A stretch of 64,000 nucleotides of DNA from Rhexocercosporidium sp. MPI-PUGE-AT-0058 (taxonomy: Eukaryota; Ascomycota; Leotiomycetes; Helotiales). The stretch is from positions 744,001 to 808,000 of the forward strand of contig JAGTJL010000006.1 of assembly GCA_020746875.1 (NCBI GenBank), in the 5' to 3' direction. The notes under the pieces were generated by a model. That model saw only the letters and a program-made list of their open reading frames with translations. It was not told the DNA's origin and did not search any database. The translations under genes and the position numbers were made by a program. Below are positions 20,937 through 32,395 of the stretch, piece after piece. Position 1 is the stretch's first letter; the number at the start of each line of letters is the position of its first letter.

Positions 20937-23365
20937 CTAACCTTCGAAGTCCAGACTCCATGATCCGGGAATTGGTTGTGCTTCTGGCTCCAGGTCTGGT
21001 TCTCCCTGGTCGTCTTCAGACCATTCATGCTCGGAACAGCTTTCGTCGTCGTCTTCGAAGGGCTCAATCCGACGTGGCTCTTCACAAACACCACCTTCAA
21101 CCAGACGCCAGAAGTCCCCCACACAGGCTTTGGCTGGCTTATGCGCTGCGAATACCCAGTCTTGAGGTCGAGCACCATGCGAAAAACTGACGGCGAGGTC
21201 TTGTCTCGGCCAACTCAAAGAATGGGATGATGGCTCAGGATAAGATCGATAGGAAACATGTTGCTTGCTGCATGGAAAAGTACTCTCACTTGCACGACTT
21301 TTTGGACAAGAGCATTCATAGCCCCAGTTCCCGGATTTCCAATGTGACTTTTCTGCGTTTCCATATGCCAAAAGGTCTATTCCACACTCAGCGAGGACTT
21401 CCAGCCATCTTCGCAGAACAACTTTCGTGTACAAGAACGGCCAACACCAATAGTAGCAGTCTTCGATGACTGCTGAAAGAATAGTTTGTCCAGAGTGGTC
21501 GACTGAAAACACTGAACACCCTGCTGAGAGTGTTCTGCGGATGAGGAGATGCCATACACGCGCCGAATCCTGATGGCTTTGGAGGTTCGTTCTAACATCA
21601 CACTCTCCTGTTCTTTTGATTCTGTCACCGAAGTATCTAGCAAAGCCAGTGCCTAGTAAGTGGAGAAAACTTTGACCTGTTTTGCTCATCCATTTGATCA
21701 TTTCGCTTTCTATGCCGGTGTTGACATTCAGCCAGTATTCTACCAACAGAGCAGACCTGTCCTCAATTCCCCAAGATTGAGCGATCCCAGCGGCAATTGT
21801 GATGTGTTCTTGAGCTGTGTATTGGGAATTTAGAATGAATGCAGGCAATACCTGCTGATGTACATATTGCAACATCTCCAAGGTCCCAGAGAAGTGTTTC
21901 AGAATACCTGGATCATCAATGAGGAGGTCTATGACCCCTGCTTTGACCAGCGTGCGGCATATATCGAAGGAAGCAGCCTGTTCTTCGACGGAATGATACA
22001 AATAACTCAAGGTAAGGTGAAATGGTGTGCTATCTCTTACTTAGTTCTATTTCACATAGTTGCCAACTGAAGGAAACCATGAGTGATTTATGGTTTTGTT
22101 CTTTTAGTCCTTTTAGTTCCACGTGCCGTCGTATTATCAAGTCCTACAAGTCGGGAGAACTTCCCTGACACGGTCGAGAAAATGTGCATGAGACAATGGA
22201 AGTGCTATATTGATAAAGATCGACTATTAAGACTAATAGACTTACTCGTTATAAACATTACAAGCCAACACATCTGCGCCTTCTAGTAGCAGCAATCGAC
22301 TTATATCGACCCTCACATATGCTGTAGCTCTCTAATAAGAGTCGATTAATACTATGCATCAGGATAAGAGGTAGAATGATATGCTCACGTGGAGGGCAGT
22401 GTCGTTTTCAAACTCATTTCTATCTGAGATGAAGTATTCCTTGTTCGCCAAAATACGTTGAACGCTTACTACATCTCCATTCTCAATCGCTGAAAAGAAT
22501 GGATTCTCGTAAGGAATTACACGATAAGTCTGTATGTCCACTCTCCATCCAGAAAGAGTCTTCTGCCCCTGAAGTTCCAGCACCTTGTTGGTGATGAATT
22601 CCGGTAGTTTGTATTTGGTAGTGACGTCCTCTCTCTGACGGCCTTTGCACATTCGTGTGCGTTGGTGATAATTGAATTGCCCAAAAAGATACGTTATCCA
22701 AGACGCAGAGGACATCCACATGTCGTATTGTCGGTGAACGACGACTCCAGTTCCTTGATCTTTTGTATTGCCTGGTCGAGCTTCGAGTAATTGGTGGGAG
22801 GTATCATGTATTGCGACTGATGAGATATGCTCGGTCATTCTCGCGACAATAATGTCAGGTTGCAGTTGGATGATGGCACTGCTCAGGTTAGCCTTCTCCG
22901 CCACTGAATTGCGAGAAAATACTTTGTATGCCATTGGTACGACAATAAAAGCAGCCTGATGGCATTCTTCATCCTCTTCTTCAACTTCTTCACATCTTCT
23001 TTCTTTAGCACAACCTTCACCGAGCCTACCTTCTTCCTCCATCCCCTCCTCCCTTCAACCTTCTCAGCAAGGTCGTCCGCCAACCCCCGTAACTCATCAG
23101 CACCCTCTTTGCACAACTCCAAACTCTGCCGTATACACAAATTATCCACCTGCAGCCCTCCCGTAGTTTGCTTCGCTTGATCGTCTTGGATATGGCTCAG
23201 TATGAGGCTGAGGGAATCGATCTCGCGAAGTAGGTATTTGATCTCGGCGGGCGCTTCTTGGACTTGGTCCCAATATTCTTTCAACTTGATAATGCTCGCC
23301 GTCACTTTGCCAGCCAGATCAGCGACTGCTATGCCGCTGGCAACGACGCCTAGTGCTTCTGCCAT
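20937..23365 (-). CDS. STAND-type fungal N-terminal domain protein with ankyrin repeats
   Basis: Four minus-strand exons (22923-23365, 22389-22878, 22246-22331, 20937-22005) join to 695 residues. The first ~145 residues (AEALGVVASGIAVADLAGK, then EAPAEIKYLLREIDSLSLIL) match the Fungal N-terminal domain of STAND proteins and of azaphilone-cluster protein L. A middle part with QLQPDIIVAR follows. About residues 273-345 form two or three degenerate ankyrin repeats (NPFFSAIENGDVVSVQRIL, RVDISRLLLLEGADVLACN, DICRTLVKAGV). The C-terminal ~350 residues are unfamiliar, Cys-rich in places, with an acidic end. No NACHT or NB-ARC is present. Relatives act in fungal self/non-self recognition. The 236-nt third intron uses a perfect GTAAGT but a weak TTGAG acceptor, so that junction is the least certain. 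Confidence 0.7.
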
Positions 23366-24203
23366 GGCGTTGTCTTCCGTCCCCTGTTGATGTCGCAAGG
23401 CTCCCGGCAGGTCTCGTCTTGTGGAGGGCTTGAAGTCGATTCAGGAGCTCTGGAATGAGCTGGCAGGTGTTTTGATGTTTGCAGACGTAGCTATCATCAC
23501 TAGACAGGGTGTTTTTTTTTTTTTTTTTTTTTTTGGAAGGTTGGAAGGGAGAAAAGAGAAGTGAGGGGAGGAGGGTCACCGTCAAGGCTGGCAGAGCCTT
23601 GCCTGGGCCGACTCCAATGGATTCGGATGCTGAACCAATAAAACATTGACAAACTCACCGTACACACCCGTCGGGATCGATTTCGACTCTCAATATACAC
23701 ATTGCATTTGATGGTTTTCAATGTGCTTGTTGTGTTTGATATCATGAGGGGATGGAGAACGTTCCTGAGTTAAAGGTAATGGCTAAATTCAAAGCTAAAC
23801 CTTAAACAGACGGGACCTAGTTCTTGAGACATTCTGACTTGATTTCTTTAAAAAGCAAAGCAACAGATAACGTTAGGGAGTCCTTCCTTCTTGCAGATGT
23901 CCTTCGTTTCTCTATGATTTAGTGATTCCAATGATCGATTATCAATTTTGATTTCCGGTCTACTACCCAAATGGCAATCAAAGAGCATCAATCGGAGACA
24001 TCAAGCGAATATGTTCTCGACTCCTGTCGCGACTTGCGGAACCAGAATGTCACATGCTGCATCTCTCAAGTATTGCTAAAAGTCATCCCATAGACCACTA
24101 TCATCCCAGATTCTCTTAACAGCTCCACAATACCTTTTTTCTATCATTCGCCATATGCCTCACCATATGCTTTATATGAGCAGTTCCAGTCCATCTTCTC
24201 TTC
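23366..24203. other. Intergenic region with a T23 run
   Basis: The region upstream of the STAND-N/ankyrin gene has a run of 23 T residues at 23512-23534. On the coding strand of that gene this is an A run about 150 bases before the start. No gene is supported. Confidence 0.4.
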
Positions 24204-25009
24204 TCACACAACCCCGTTCTGCTCAGCCTCTCTCGCATGACTTTTCACATCCTCCCAACCGGCCATTTGATCCTTTGCACTGTACAAACAAAGCCTACCC
24301 CTGTCCGACTGCACCAGACTCGAATCATTCAAGTATCTCCTCGCTCTCCCCACCAGATTCAAACATCCGGAAATCAAGCCCTGCAGCCATATCAGACATA
24401 CCAAAGCATATATCAAACATGCAAGCACTTGAAGAACGACTAGAATAGCTGGCAAATTAATAGTCATGGCATCTACAATGCGCGAATATGTAGCAACCTC
24501 GGCAGTGCTATCAAAACCATGGCCTCGAACTTGAGCGACAATTGGACTTCCGCTCGACATGCACTCGCGAGCTGGCTGGCTTCATGAGCACCAGCGTTGC
24601 TAAACATAGGAGGTAAAATTTCTAGCTTCTCGCTACCAGTGCTAGTTTTCATGAGTGGCAGTACCAAGTTGAGATTAGCTTCCTAGGTTCTGTAGAGCAG
24701 GTAGACAAGTCTATAGCTATAGTGCGGATGACGAGGATCGATGCGCTGGGAAACGGAGACTGGTATATATCTGTATACTTGGCGATGTGGCGAGCTTGAT
24801 GAGAGAAGGGGACGATGGAGCTGAAGGGCTAACTTTGGTAGTGACCTGGTCCGAAGGGCGATAAAGCGAAATATTTGGACTGAGAGGCTGGAATGCTTTG
24901 AAGAGACTCCTTTGATCTTCTGAGGGGTGGGGGCTCCCATGATAGGGAGCTCTTGAACGTCGTAAACAGGAGGCAAAGGAGATGCCGGTTGTGATGGTTG
25001 TAGTGTCAA
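24204..25009 (-). pseudogene. Relic of a membrane protein, one nonsense codon and one frameshift
   Basis: One minus-strand frame runs from 25009 to about 24545, interrupted only by a TAG at 24683-24685. It covers ELPIMGAPTPQKIKGVS and, after the stop, LPLMKTSTGSEKLEIL and HEASQLASACRA. The reading then moves to another frame with SGSPIVAQVRGHGFDSTAEV and a strong hydrophobic helix (TINLPAILVVLQVLACLIYA). The TAG could derive from CAG by one C-to-T change. The family is not recognised. A spliced intact gene is not excluded, but I found no junction that removes both lesions. Confidence 0.35.
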
Positions 25010-25103
25010 GAAAGCTTCTGAATATCAACGGCAAAGGAAGTTACAAACTCGACTAGCACCCTCGTTCCCGGAATGCATATGATATACATCTATGTTACGG
25101 TTT

Positions 25104-26603
25104 TCAAGCAAAAGCATCGATATCCAGTTCTTCCACTTCCAGCAGACGCCTTGGGTTAGGATTCAGGACATTCCTAGCACCAACAACATCCATTTGACCA
25201 TTTCTCGACACTGAATAAGGTCTGATCAAGACGTTCAGCTCAATGCCCCGTTGCTTGAACAAACTTTTCACCACTTTTGGTGGATCCCAAGGCTGAAGTT
25301 TTAGCACATTGTGAGATTCTCGATCGGCGTCAGAGTGCTCAGTGAGGCTGACTTCCTTTAGATTGGGGAGAAAGTCTGTCTTGAAAGTCGCTAGTTCTTC
25401 GATCCAGTCGTACTCTTCGTCCACGAAGTTGTGACGTACGGCGTGATACTTGCGATCTAGTATGGCGGAACCGAAGTCGAAGAAGATCTAGTACCGATCA
25501 GCATGAGATATTCGGCACCGATGGAAAATTGAACGCATACCGTCAACTCCTCAAGCTTCTTTGGTAAACGCAGATAGAGGCCTTTTCGAGTGGTTGTCTC
25601 GACAGTATGCTGTCCGTTCTGTTCGAATGTAGTTGGGAAGAGAAGTGCTTGACTAATATCTAGACTCTTGAGAGCAGGGAAGTCTCGGAAGTCAACAGAC
25701 GCTTGGTGAAATTCATCCGTGTGGCATCCTCGGAGCTCGAGATAGAACACGGTCTCTGATATCGGAGCAATGAATTGCTGTAACGTTGATGGGCTAGCTG
25801 TATCTGACGAGGTGTAAGCGCCAATGTCGAACATGAATGCTTTCAAACCGTCGGTCCATTGCAATAACTCATAAATATGAGACACGCATTTCGGATGACC
25901 CTCGAGAGCAAGATAATGAATCCTGGACTTTACGTTCTCGGTCCTCTTTGGTAGCTGGGCCTCGATCCTAGCCGGATCTCGATCCATTGGCATGAAGAAG
26001 ATAGCACAAATTTTTGGGAGGAGCAGGAACTTTCCCAGAGTATTCCACTTTTGTTTGTTAGTGCCTTTTTATTAGTTGCGTAAGTGCTCTAGAATAGTGG
26101 AGCATAGAGATATTCAATGATGTCCCGATGGAGGTATGACTTACCGGAAGGTTGACGCAGGAGATCTCAACTCGCCAAAGCGAAGCCATTGGATTGACAT
26201 CTAGAAACGCGTCGCTCACAACAGGAAACGGCATCGTATGATGCCTCACAGAATTGACCTTCAATTTCAGAGTATGGAGTCGAGTCGTGCGCCTAAGCAG
26301 GAACTGCACAATACTCTCCTGATCTTCACCAAAAGTCGTCCCATTGTCCACCCAGAAAAAGCTGAGCTTCAGGATGAGATCAGCTCTACTTGGGTTATTG
26401 GTGATGGTTTGGATGAGTCCAAAGGGTCTCTCGTTATTGGTATATCTTCTGATTTTGACGTTCGAGTAGATGAGAGGAGTGGCTACTTCGCTGAAGTGCT
26501 TGCAGGTGCGTGCCACTGCGCACATGTCATCGTTGGACAGGCGGTTGCGGTGGAATATCTTTCTGAGAAGCTCATTTGGCAGGTCGCCCAAGTTAAGGTC
26601 CAT
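25104..26603 (-). CDS. F-box protein
   Basis: Exons 26145-26603, 25541-26047 and 25104-25487 give 449 residues, with GTAAGT and GTATGC donors. The ATG at 26603 opens directly into the F-box: LGDLPNELLRKIFHRNRLSNDD, then VARTCKHFSEVATPLIYSNV (residues ~4-50). The remainder has Leu-rich blocks typical of fungal F-box proteins (LHTLKLKV, FYLELRGCHTDE, PALKSLDISQAL) and PNLKEVSLTEHSDAD near the end. F-box proteins link substrates to the SCF ubiquitin ligase through Skp1; the substrate here is unknown. A longer start at 26621 would need a GTG codon and is rejected. Confidence 0.85.
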
Positions 26604-27052
26604 AGTCCTGGTTTCGATCACTTGAGCTGTTGTACAATTCTTTGTTACTCAATATATATCAGAGTGAAAGAGATACAAGAACAGAGGTGAGGCGTAGTGG
26701 GGTACTGCAAGATCCCACACTAGTCCTTTTAAGGATAATACCAAATTTTGAGTGAATCTGCTTGCTCCTTTTCAAGACCACATCTTAGCCAGGGCTTTTT
26801 ATTTCCAAACGCTTCTGTACTACTGCGTGGAAACTTGACCTTGATCCTGTCAAAATATTAATGTAGTTGGAGCAAGTACATTGAACGTGTTAAATTCATA
26901 GATGTCATGACTCTTCTGCTCACGATTCTCTTCACTAAACGACTGGACTTTTGCGAACAAGTACACTTTATTCTTGTCATTATCATTTATCATATTCGTC
27001 GAACCCCCTAAATTCTTCGTCTAAGGGCCCTTGTCTAGTCCACTTAGAATTG
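26604..27052. other. Intergenic region, no gene seen
   Basis: This 449-base A/T-rich stretch separates the F-box promoter from the end of the prolyl-4-hydroxylase-like gene. Nothing else was recognised. Confidence 0.4.
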
Positions 27053-27930
27053 TTAGCGATATTCTTCACAAAAATCCGAGACTCGGGGATTTAATGAATT
27101 CATGTCTCCAACCTGGAACATCGAAGCAAACCAATGGAAATTTACACGTACAATATTCATCCCGATCTTCGATCCACTAGTAACAGGTAGTCCTGCATGT
27201 ATCGTCGCTGGATCTCCACTCCCATCTTCATGAAGATTCTGCCAGAACACGGCATTGCCAGGCACTGGTCTGAAAGTAACTCCATTGTCCCACGGCTCAT
27301 CACAATCCACGAACTCGCACCACCTTTCATCATAGGGCGCGTTCAAGATCGGGAAGTTCGTGCCTCCTCCAGTGAGATTGCTCGCCGCAACGTATACAAA
27401 GAAGGAAGATAGACGGTTCCCACCAACTTCAGGGGTCATTCGAGATGGCGCCTCGAACCAATCCGTGTGGAGGTGGTAGTTCTCGCCATTCCCGTATTGT
27501 ACGAGTTGGAGAGGCTCAAGGTGTGACCGAGGGGTGTCGAATCCTTGGAATTCGAGAGCTCGAGTCTCGATGCATCGAACGATGGAGTCGCGGATGACGC
27601 TTGTGGATTGTGATGTTCGAGTCTGGCGCAGTCCTTGTTCTCCAGATTCATCCGCCACTGCGGAGTTCGTAAAAGTCCCCTTCCTAAGGAGATGTCAGCC
27701 ATGGATTTGGATGATCTGTATTACTTCACGTACGTAATTTCTTGAAGATGTTCGCGCTCCTCGGCCGTCAGGAAGTTGGGGATGTAGATAACTAGGGGAG
27801 TCTTTGAGAAGAGATGGACTTTGTAGGGTGGATGGGTACAGGCGTAGTCAGACAATGGTTTCTGTCCTGCTTGAACACTGCTCAAAAAGAGAGCAAAGAA
27901 TGCCGACAGCTTGTAAATTGATTGAACCAT
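27053..27930 (-). CDS. Secreted prolyl-4-hydroxylase-like 2-oxoglutarate/Fe(II) dioxygenase
   Basis: Exons 27734-27930 and 27053-27683 (51-nt intron, GTACGT..TTAG) encode 275 residues. A cleavable signal peptide is clear (MVQSIYKLSAFFALFLSSVQA). The Fe(II) ligands of the double-stranded beta-helix are His138 and Asp140 in YHLHTDW and His228 in TIHAG. Lys238 in SGSKIGMNIVRVNF is the expected ligand of the 2-oxoglutarate carboxylate. These match P4Hc-domain proteins, which hydroxylate prolyl residues. Being in the secretory pathway it resembles collagen-type P4H alpha subunits more than nuclear PHD/Tpa1 enzymes. It ends SDFCEEYR with no ER-retention signal. It is divergent from a PDI-like gene across ~500 bases. 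Confidence 0.88.
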
Positions 27931-28428
27931 CTTGAGCTGTAACTATTCTAAAGGGTAAAATCATACAAAAATATCGAAGCACGAAATCTTGAAGACAAGC
28001 CTTATCGCCCATTAGCTGGACTCAGAAGCCGACCCCTCCAGAAAGGCTTGGAGATCCCAGAGACCAAGTCGTCCGATCAAACTCAACGTTCGACTTTCTG
28101 TGCCAAAGTTATCCAATCAACTCATCAGCTCAGATTGTACAGCCCCTGAATCCTCGCGGTTGGGTGTTGCTGAAACGAGAACGGACCCATGTGAAGCAAA
28201 ACATGTTCCATGATGGACGCTCCCAGGGGGCAGCTCCCCGCATTCAGGCCACTAACATCCCTGCAGTCACAGGCTCAGGGGCACAGCTTCCCCTGCAAAA
28301 CATGTGCTGACGAACCTCAGGAGATTCCATTCTGGCGGGGTAAATCTTTCACTGCCAGATTTCGAGAACCCAAAAAAGCGACATGAACTTTCACGCAAGA
28401 CTCTATTGCCATTGATCGAATTTTCAAT
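27931..28428. promoter_or_regulatory. Shared promoter of the P4H-like and PDI-like genes
   Basis: These 498 bases separate the two divergent ATGs. No clear TATA box or stress element was identified. The close head-to-head layout suggests co-expression, which is inference. Confidence 0.45.
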
Positions 28429-29802
28429 ATGATGCTACCAAGAGCCCTGCTCGTCTGTGTCTTCGAGCTGTTGCTAGCGAGGCAAGCGTGCGGATGGAAT
28501 CACGTCGCCAGAGACCAATTTGAGTCCATTACAACGGAAAATAGGGTATCACTAGTTGCATGTAGGTTGTTTTATTTTGCAATCTGACTGGCATTGGAAA
28601 ATAGTTAACAAATCTAGTTGTCGCGGTATGTTCAAATCACGCTCTATCCAAGCTATCGAAGTTTGACCAAGCTGACTTTCTTTCCCTCTTTCAAGCCATG
28701 GACGTGAGAATATTCCATTTCTTGGACGTAGGCATTTTGCTAATTATGACTCAAAGCGAACCAAGCAGAGCACTGGAGCCAGAATGGCTTTCAGCTACTG
28801 CTCGAAGTCAGGGCTCGCTCATCAGCATTGACTGTACGATCGAAGCTGAGCTCTGCAGAGAACACAAAATCATTTCGTACCCAACGATACGACTGTTCAC
28901 GATCCAGGGAGAAAAACGGAGATATAGAGGGCCTAGAAAGGCGTCTTCGTAGGACAATCGAGGATTGATTTTGTGGAGGAAATTACAGCTAACGATGAGG
29001 GTAGAATTCTCGATTTCGTGAGCCGGGCTACTCTCCCAACACTTTCCATTCTCGACAAGTCAAATATCACATCTTTCAAATCGAGCGACGAATTTGTTTT
29101 CATCGCCTACATCCCAGCCAAAGATGGCCATTTAAAAACGACTTTTGCGTCTCTTGCCAAACGACTCAGCGACAAATTCACATTCGGCATTGCTACAGAC
29201 CCAAAAGTGGCCAAGAGCGAGCATGTGCAATACCCAAGTATCGTGTGCCATAAAGTAGAAGATAGTGAGCAGGAAATATTCTCGGGCGAAGCAGGACTAG
29301 ATGCCTTGCAGAATTTTGTGGAAAGAGCGACTGCACCAACGATTGGGGAATTTACACGTAGGAATGAGATGAAATATATGAAGGTCAACCCGCTCTCAAA
29401 TCTTCACCCTTTTTTTTTTTTTTTTTTGAGATATTCGAGACTGATGAGATGACTTTATAACAGGCTGGAAAATCTCTCGTCTACTACTTCACCTCCTCCG
29501 CCGAAGACCGCTCTGGATACGTCTCGTCTATCAAACCCCTCGCCAACGCCTATAAAGATTACCTCAACTTCGTGACTGTCGACATCATGGAGTATGGGCA
29601 CATGCTACCTGCTTTAGGACTGGCCACAAGTTCGGAGTCAGCTCTGGCTGTGTATAATCCGATGTATGGACAGGTGTTCCCGTTCAACGAGAATGAGATT
29701 ACGCCAAAGGCTGTGGAGAATTTTGTGATGGGTATTGCGCAGGGGAAGATACAGCCTCTGGGAAGCCAGGCTCCACCAGCTGAGGGACATACGGAGTTGT
29801 GA
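28429..29802 (+). CDS. ER PDI-family thioredoxin-fold protein without a CxxC active site
   Basis: Six exons are needed: 28429-28561, 28618-28625, 28696-28703, 28769-28948, 29005-29383 and 29464-29802, giving 348 residues. All introns are GT..AG, and those after exons 3 and 4 have CTAAT/CTAAC branch words. The protein has a signal peptide (MLPRALLVCVFELLLARQ). The first thioredoxin domain reads SLVAFVAPWTALEPEWL, so the usual CGHC after PW is absent, and continues with the cis-Pro motif ISYPTIRLF and RRYRGPRKAS. Two further thioredoxin-like segments follow (NITSFKSSDEFVFIAYI, GKSLVYYFTSSAEDRSGY). It ends HTEL, a plausible HDEL-type ER-retention signal. It should be a redox-inactive PDI-like chaperone in the ER. 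Intron 5 contains an 18-T run. Confidence 0.82.
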
Positions 29803-30027
29803 ACTGAATCCAGTGCTTGTATTACAAAGAAAAACCAGTCCCGAGATTCAGCTCGTCAGTTTCCCTTTTGTCATTCAGTTACGATTTCTGTTCTCCAAAT
29901 GGATGGTGTCATATTCTCAAGTGAGTACTTCATGGTGAGTCGTCATAAAAGCGATATCCATATGTCAAACTCTTTTCATTTCATCTTCGTCTACCGAAAT
30001 CTCTCAACCCTACTTTTTCAAATTCGC

Positions 30028-31567
30028 TCAAGCTTTCTTTTCAGCAGCATCCACAGCTTCAGGAATTTCCTGAACAGGAGGAGTAGTTGGTGAGCTGATA
30101 TCGTACTGCAAGCGGTTATGCTCAAACCCGCTCCAGTCACCAATCTGCTCCTCGAAAAACTGATCGAGATCCAAGCCGTTCAACTCGGCCTCCTCCGAGA
30201 CACGGAGGTGCATGCCAGGGATGAACTTCAAGATATAGAGGAGGATTGCCGAGACGATGAATGAGTACGCGGAGATCGCAGTGATTTCCGCGAATTGGCG
30301 CCCAACCTGAATTCCATTTCCATCGATACCTCCAGGAGCTGAGGTTGCGCCGTCAAGCATGGAGATTGTCTCAGATGCAAAGATGCCGGTCAAGAAACTT
30401 CCAACCATTCCTCCGATGCCGTGGAGCTTGAAGACATCGAGTCCCTCATCGATATGAAGCCAAATGTTGAGGTCCTGAAGAAGTGCGCAGACGACAGCAG
30501 TGACGAATCCGATCACAGCTGCGAGCCAGACACCGACATAACCAGCAGCCGGAGTGATTCCAACAAGACCAGCAATTGCACCCTCGCACGCACCAACGAT
30601 ACTGAATTTCTTGCCATTCTTGAAGTAGTCGACGAGAGTCCAGCCGAGGATACCGAAACTGGCAGCGGTGTTTGTGTTGAAACCTGCCAGCATGGCTCGG
30701 ACGGATGCATTCAGAGCACTTCCACCGTTGAATCCGAACCATCCAAACCAGATTAGGACAGTTCCGAGGAAGACCAATGTGGTGTTGTGTGGACGACTGT
30801 GACTCTTGCCTTCACCAGGGACGGTACGCTTGCCCAAGACTGCAGCATACGCGAGGGCTGACCATCCGGAGGCAATATGGACCGGGCCACCGCCTGCGAA
30901 ATCGAGAGCCGGGAGGTTGAATAACCATCCATTCGCATTCCAGGTCCAACAGGCGATAGGACAGTAGACGACTGTTGCCCAACAGAAAGCAAAGATTAAG
31001 GACGGGACGATGCGACCTCTCTCGAACGCTCCTCCAATCACAATCTGGACTGTACAGGCACTTTATCTCTGTTAGTCCATGTTTTACACCAAGTTCTCTA
31101 GATTAAAGCATACCAGAACAGAAGTTGATACAAGCAGAAGACGATCTCAGGAAGCACAGCACTTCCGGGCGATGGAGCAGCCATGACATTTTTCATTCCA
31201 AAGTTTGCCAAGTCTCCAATAAAAGGTCCGGCGGTTCTGGAATATGCGAGAGAGTAGCCCCAGAACATCCACTGGAAGGTTGTCACGGCGGCCACCAATA
31301 AACTTTGGAATAGGAGCGTCAAAGCAGACTTCCGGCGAGCCATACCACCATAGAGCAGTCCGATGCCAGGAATGATGAGCCAGACGATGAAACCACAAAA
31401 CATGATGTAGGTGTAGTGGTATTCAAACCCGGCATATTGGGCATTGACATCAACGAGGAGCGTGTCTCCGCCCTTGGGCTCGGACGAGTTGAAGGAAGGC
31501 TGTTAAATATCAGTCTCAAGACACCTCACTCCATTGGGTTCGCCTTGTTAAAACTTACTGCACTCAT
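30028..31567 (-). CDS. MEP2: Ammonium transporter, Amt/MEP family, MEP2 type
   Basis: Exons 31559-31567 (only Met-Ser-Ala), 31114-31499 and 30028-31060 encode 475 residues. Eleven membrane helices are expected and visible as hydrophobic blocks. Signatures include GIGLLYGGMARRKSALTLL, QWMFWGYSLAYS, TVQIVIGGAFERGR and FNGGSALNASVRA. Both pore histidines are present, in FAGGGPVHIASG and in FKLHGIGGM. Yeast Mep2 keeps both, whereas Mep1/Mep3 replace the first, so this is the Mep2-like, high-affinity/sensor-type branch. The C-terminal cytosolic tail (HLRVSEEAELNGLDLDQFF) has the conserved regulatory segment. A TATAAA box lies on the minus strand at 31668-31673, and three GATAAG sites lie further upstream. 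Confidence 0.95.
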
Positions 31568-32395
31568 TTTTTGCGTCTATTCCTGCAGTCTGCTGGAATG
31601 TCTCGGTACCAATGAAGAGAGATTTATTTCGCAGACGACCCCAGGAGCATGAGGCGGGTCCATCCTCTTTATATTCCATCCCACCTACGCGTTTCCTTTT
31701 ATCATTGTCTGTTCTCGGACACCTCAATGTTCCTTATCTTGCCCATGGGCACCACCATAGCTTCCATCAGGATGTCAAGCGGCTTGGCGAGCAGGCCTCA
31801 AAGTGCATTTACCTTGTCGTCGAAATATTTGACTTGTGCCAGCTCCACAAGCCTATCCTACAAGATTGCCAAGTACGAGCGAAGACCTGTCAGGAACCTT
31901 GAATGGATCAAGCTCTAAGTAACCAACTGATAAGGAGCTTGGCGTTGTCTTGGGATTTGGTCTCCGCTTCGGGCAAGGCTTTGAGGCTTGATAAGCTGGG
32001 CACCACCAGTGGATCTTGTTTGTTGAAGGGCAAGGTCAGAACTATATCTACGAAGTGCATTTCCTCTGGTTACATTTCAATCGCGACAGCTCACCGGGAC
32101 GTGTGTATGCAGGTCCAAAACCTGACCATGGAATCGGAATTCTTATGATAGGAGGCGTTGACACCATGCAGGTCTGCAGCAAAGTCGGGAGGGTTTGGCG
32201 AACGAAATCCCACTTTTGGCCAACCAGCCTCCCACTTTTCACAAAGAGTCGTGATAGCATTTATTCCACCTTTTAAAAAATACTTGGAGGAGCTTAGAAT
32301 ATGTATTTGTGGAGAGTTCGCAACTTTTGAAGGATTATACTTAATATTCAGGCTTCCAAAAACCAGTAACTCCAACCCAGGATATAATTACCACC
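31568..32395. promoter_or_regulatory. Divergent promoter with GATAAG sites between the ammonium transporter and amidotransferase genes
   Basis: Within 828 bases there are GATAAG sites at 31733-31738 (minus strand), 31929-31934 and 31990-31995, and a TATAAA on the minus strand at 31668-31673. GATA factors of the AreA type bind paired GATAAG sites at ammonium transporter promoters. Open frames seen here in several frames lack protein features. Confidence 0.55.

Noticed and set aside
21998..22010. Separate gene starting at 22010 within the ankyrin gene
   Set aside because: The apparent start is TTG, and the frame continues naturally from the preceding ankyrin exon through an intron.
28949..28985. 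Frameshift in the PDI-like gene after RGPRKASS, followed by TAG
   Set aside because: A 56-nt intron (GTAGGA..GGTAG with a CTAAC branch word) removes it and joins RKAS to ILDFVSRAT in frame, as expected for the family.
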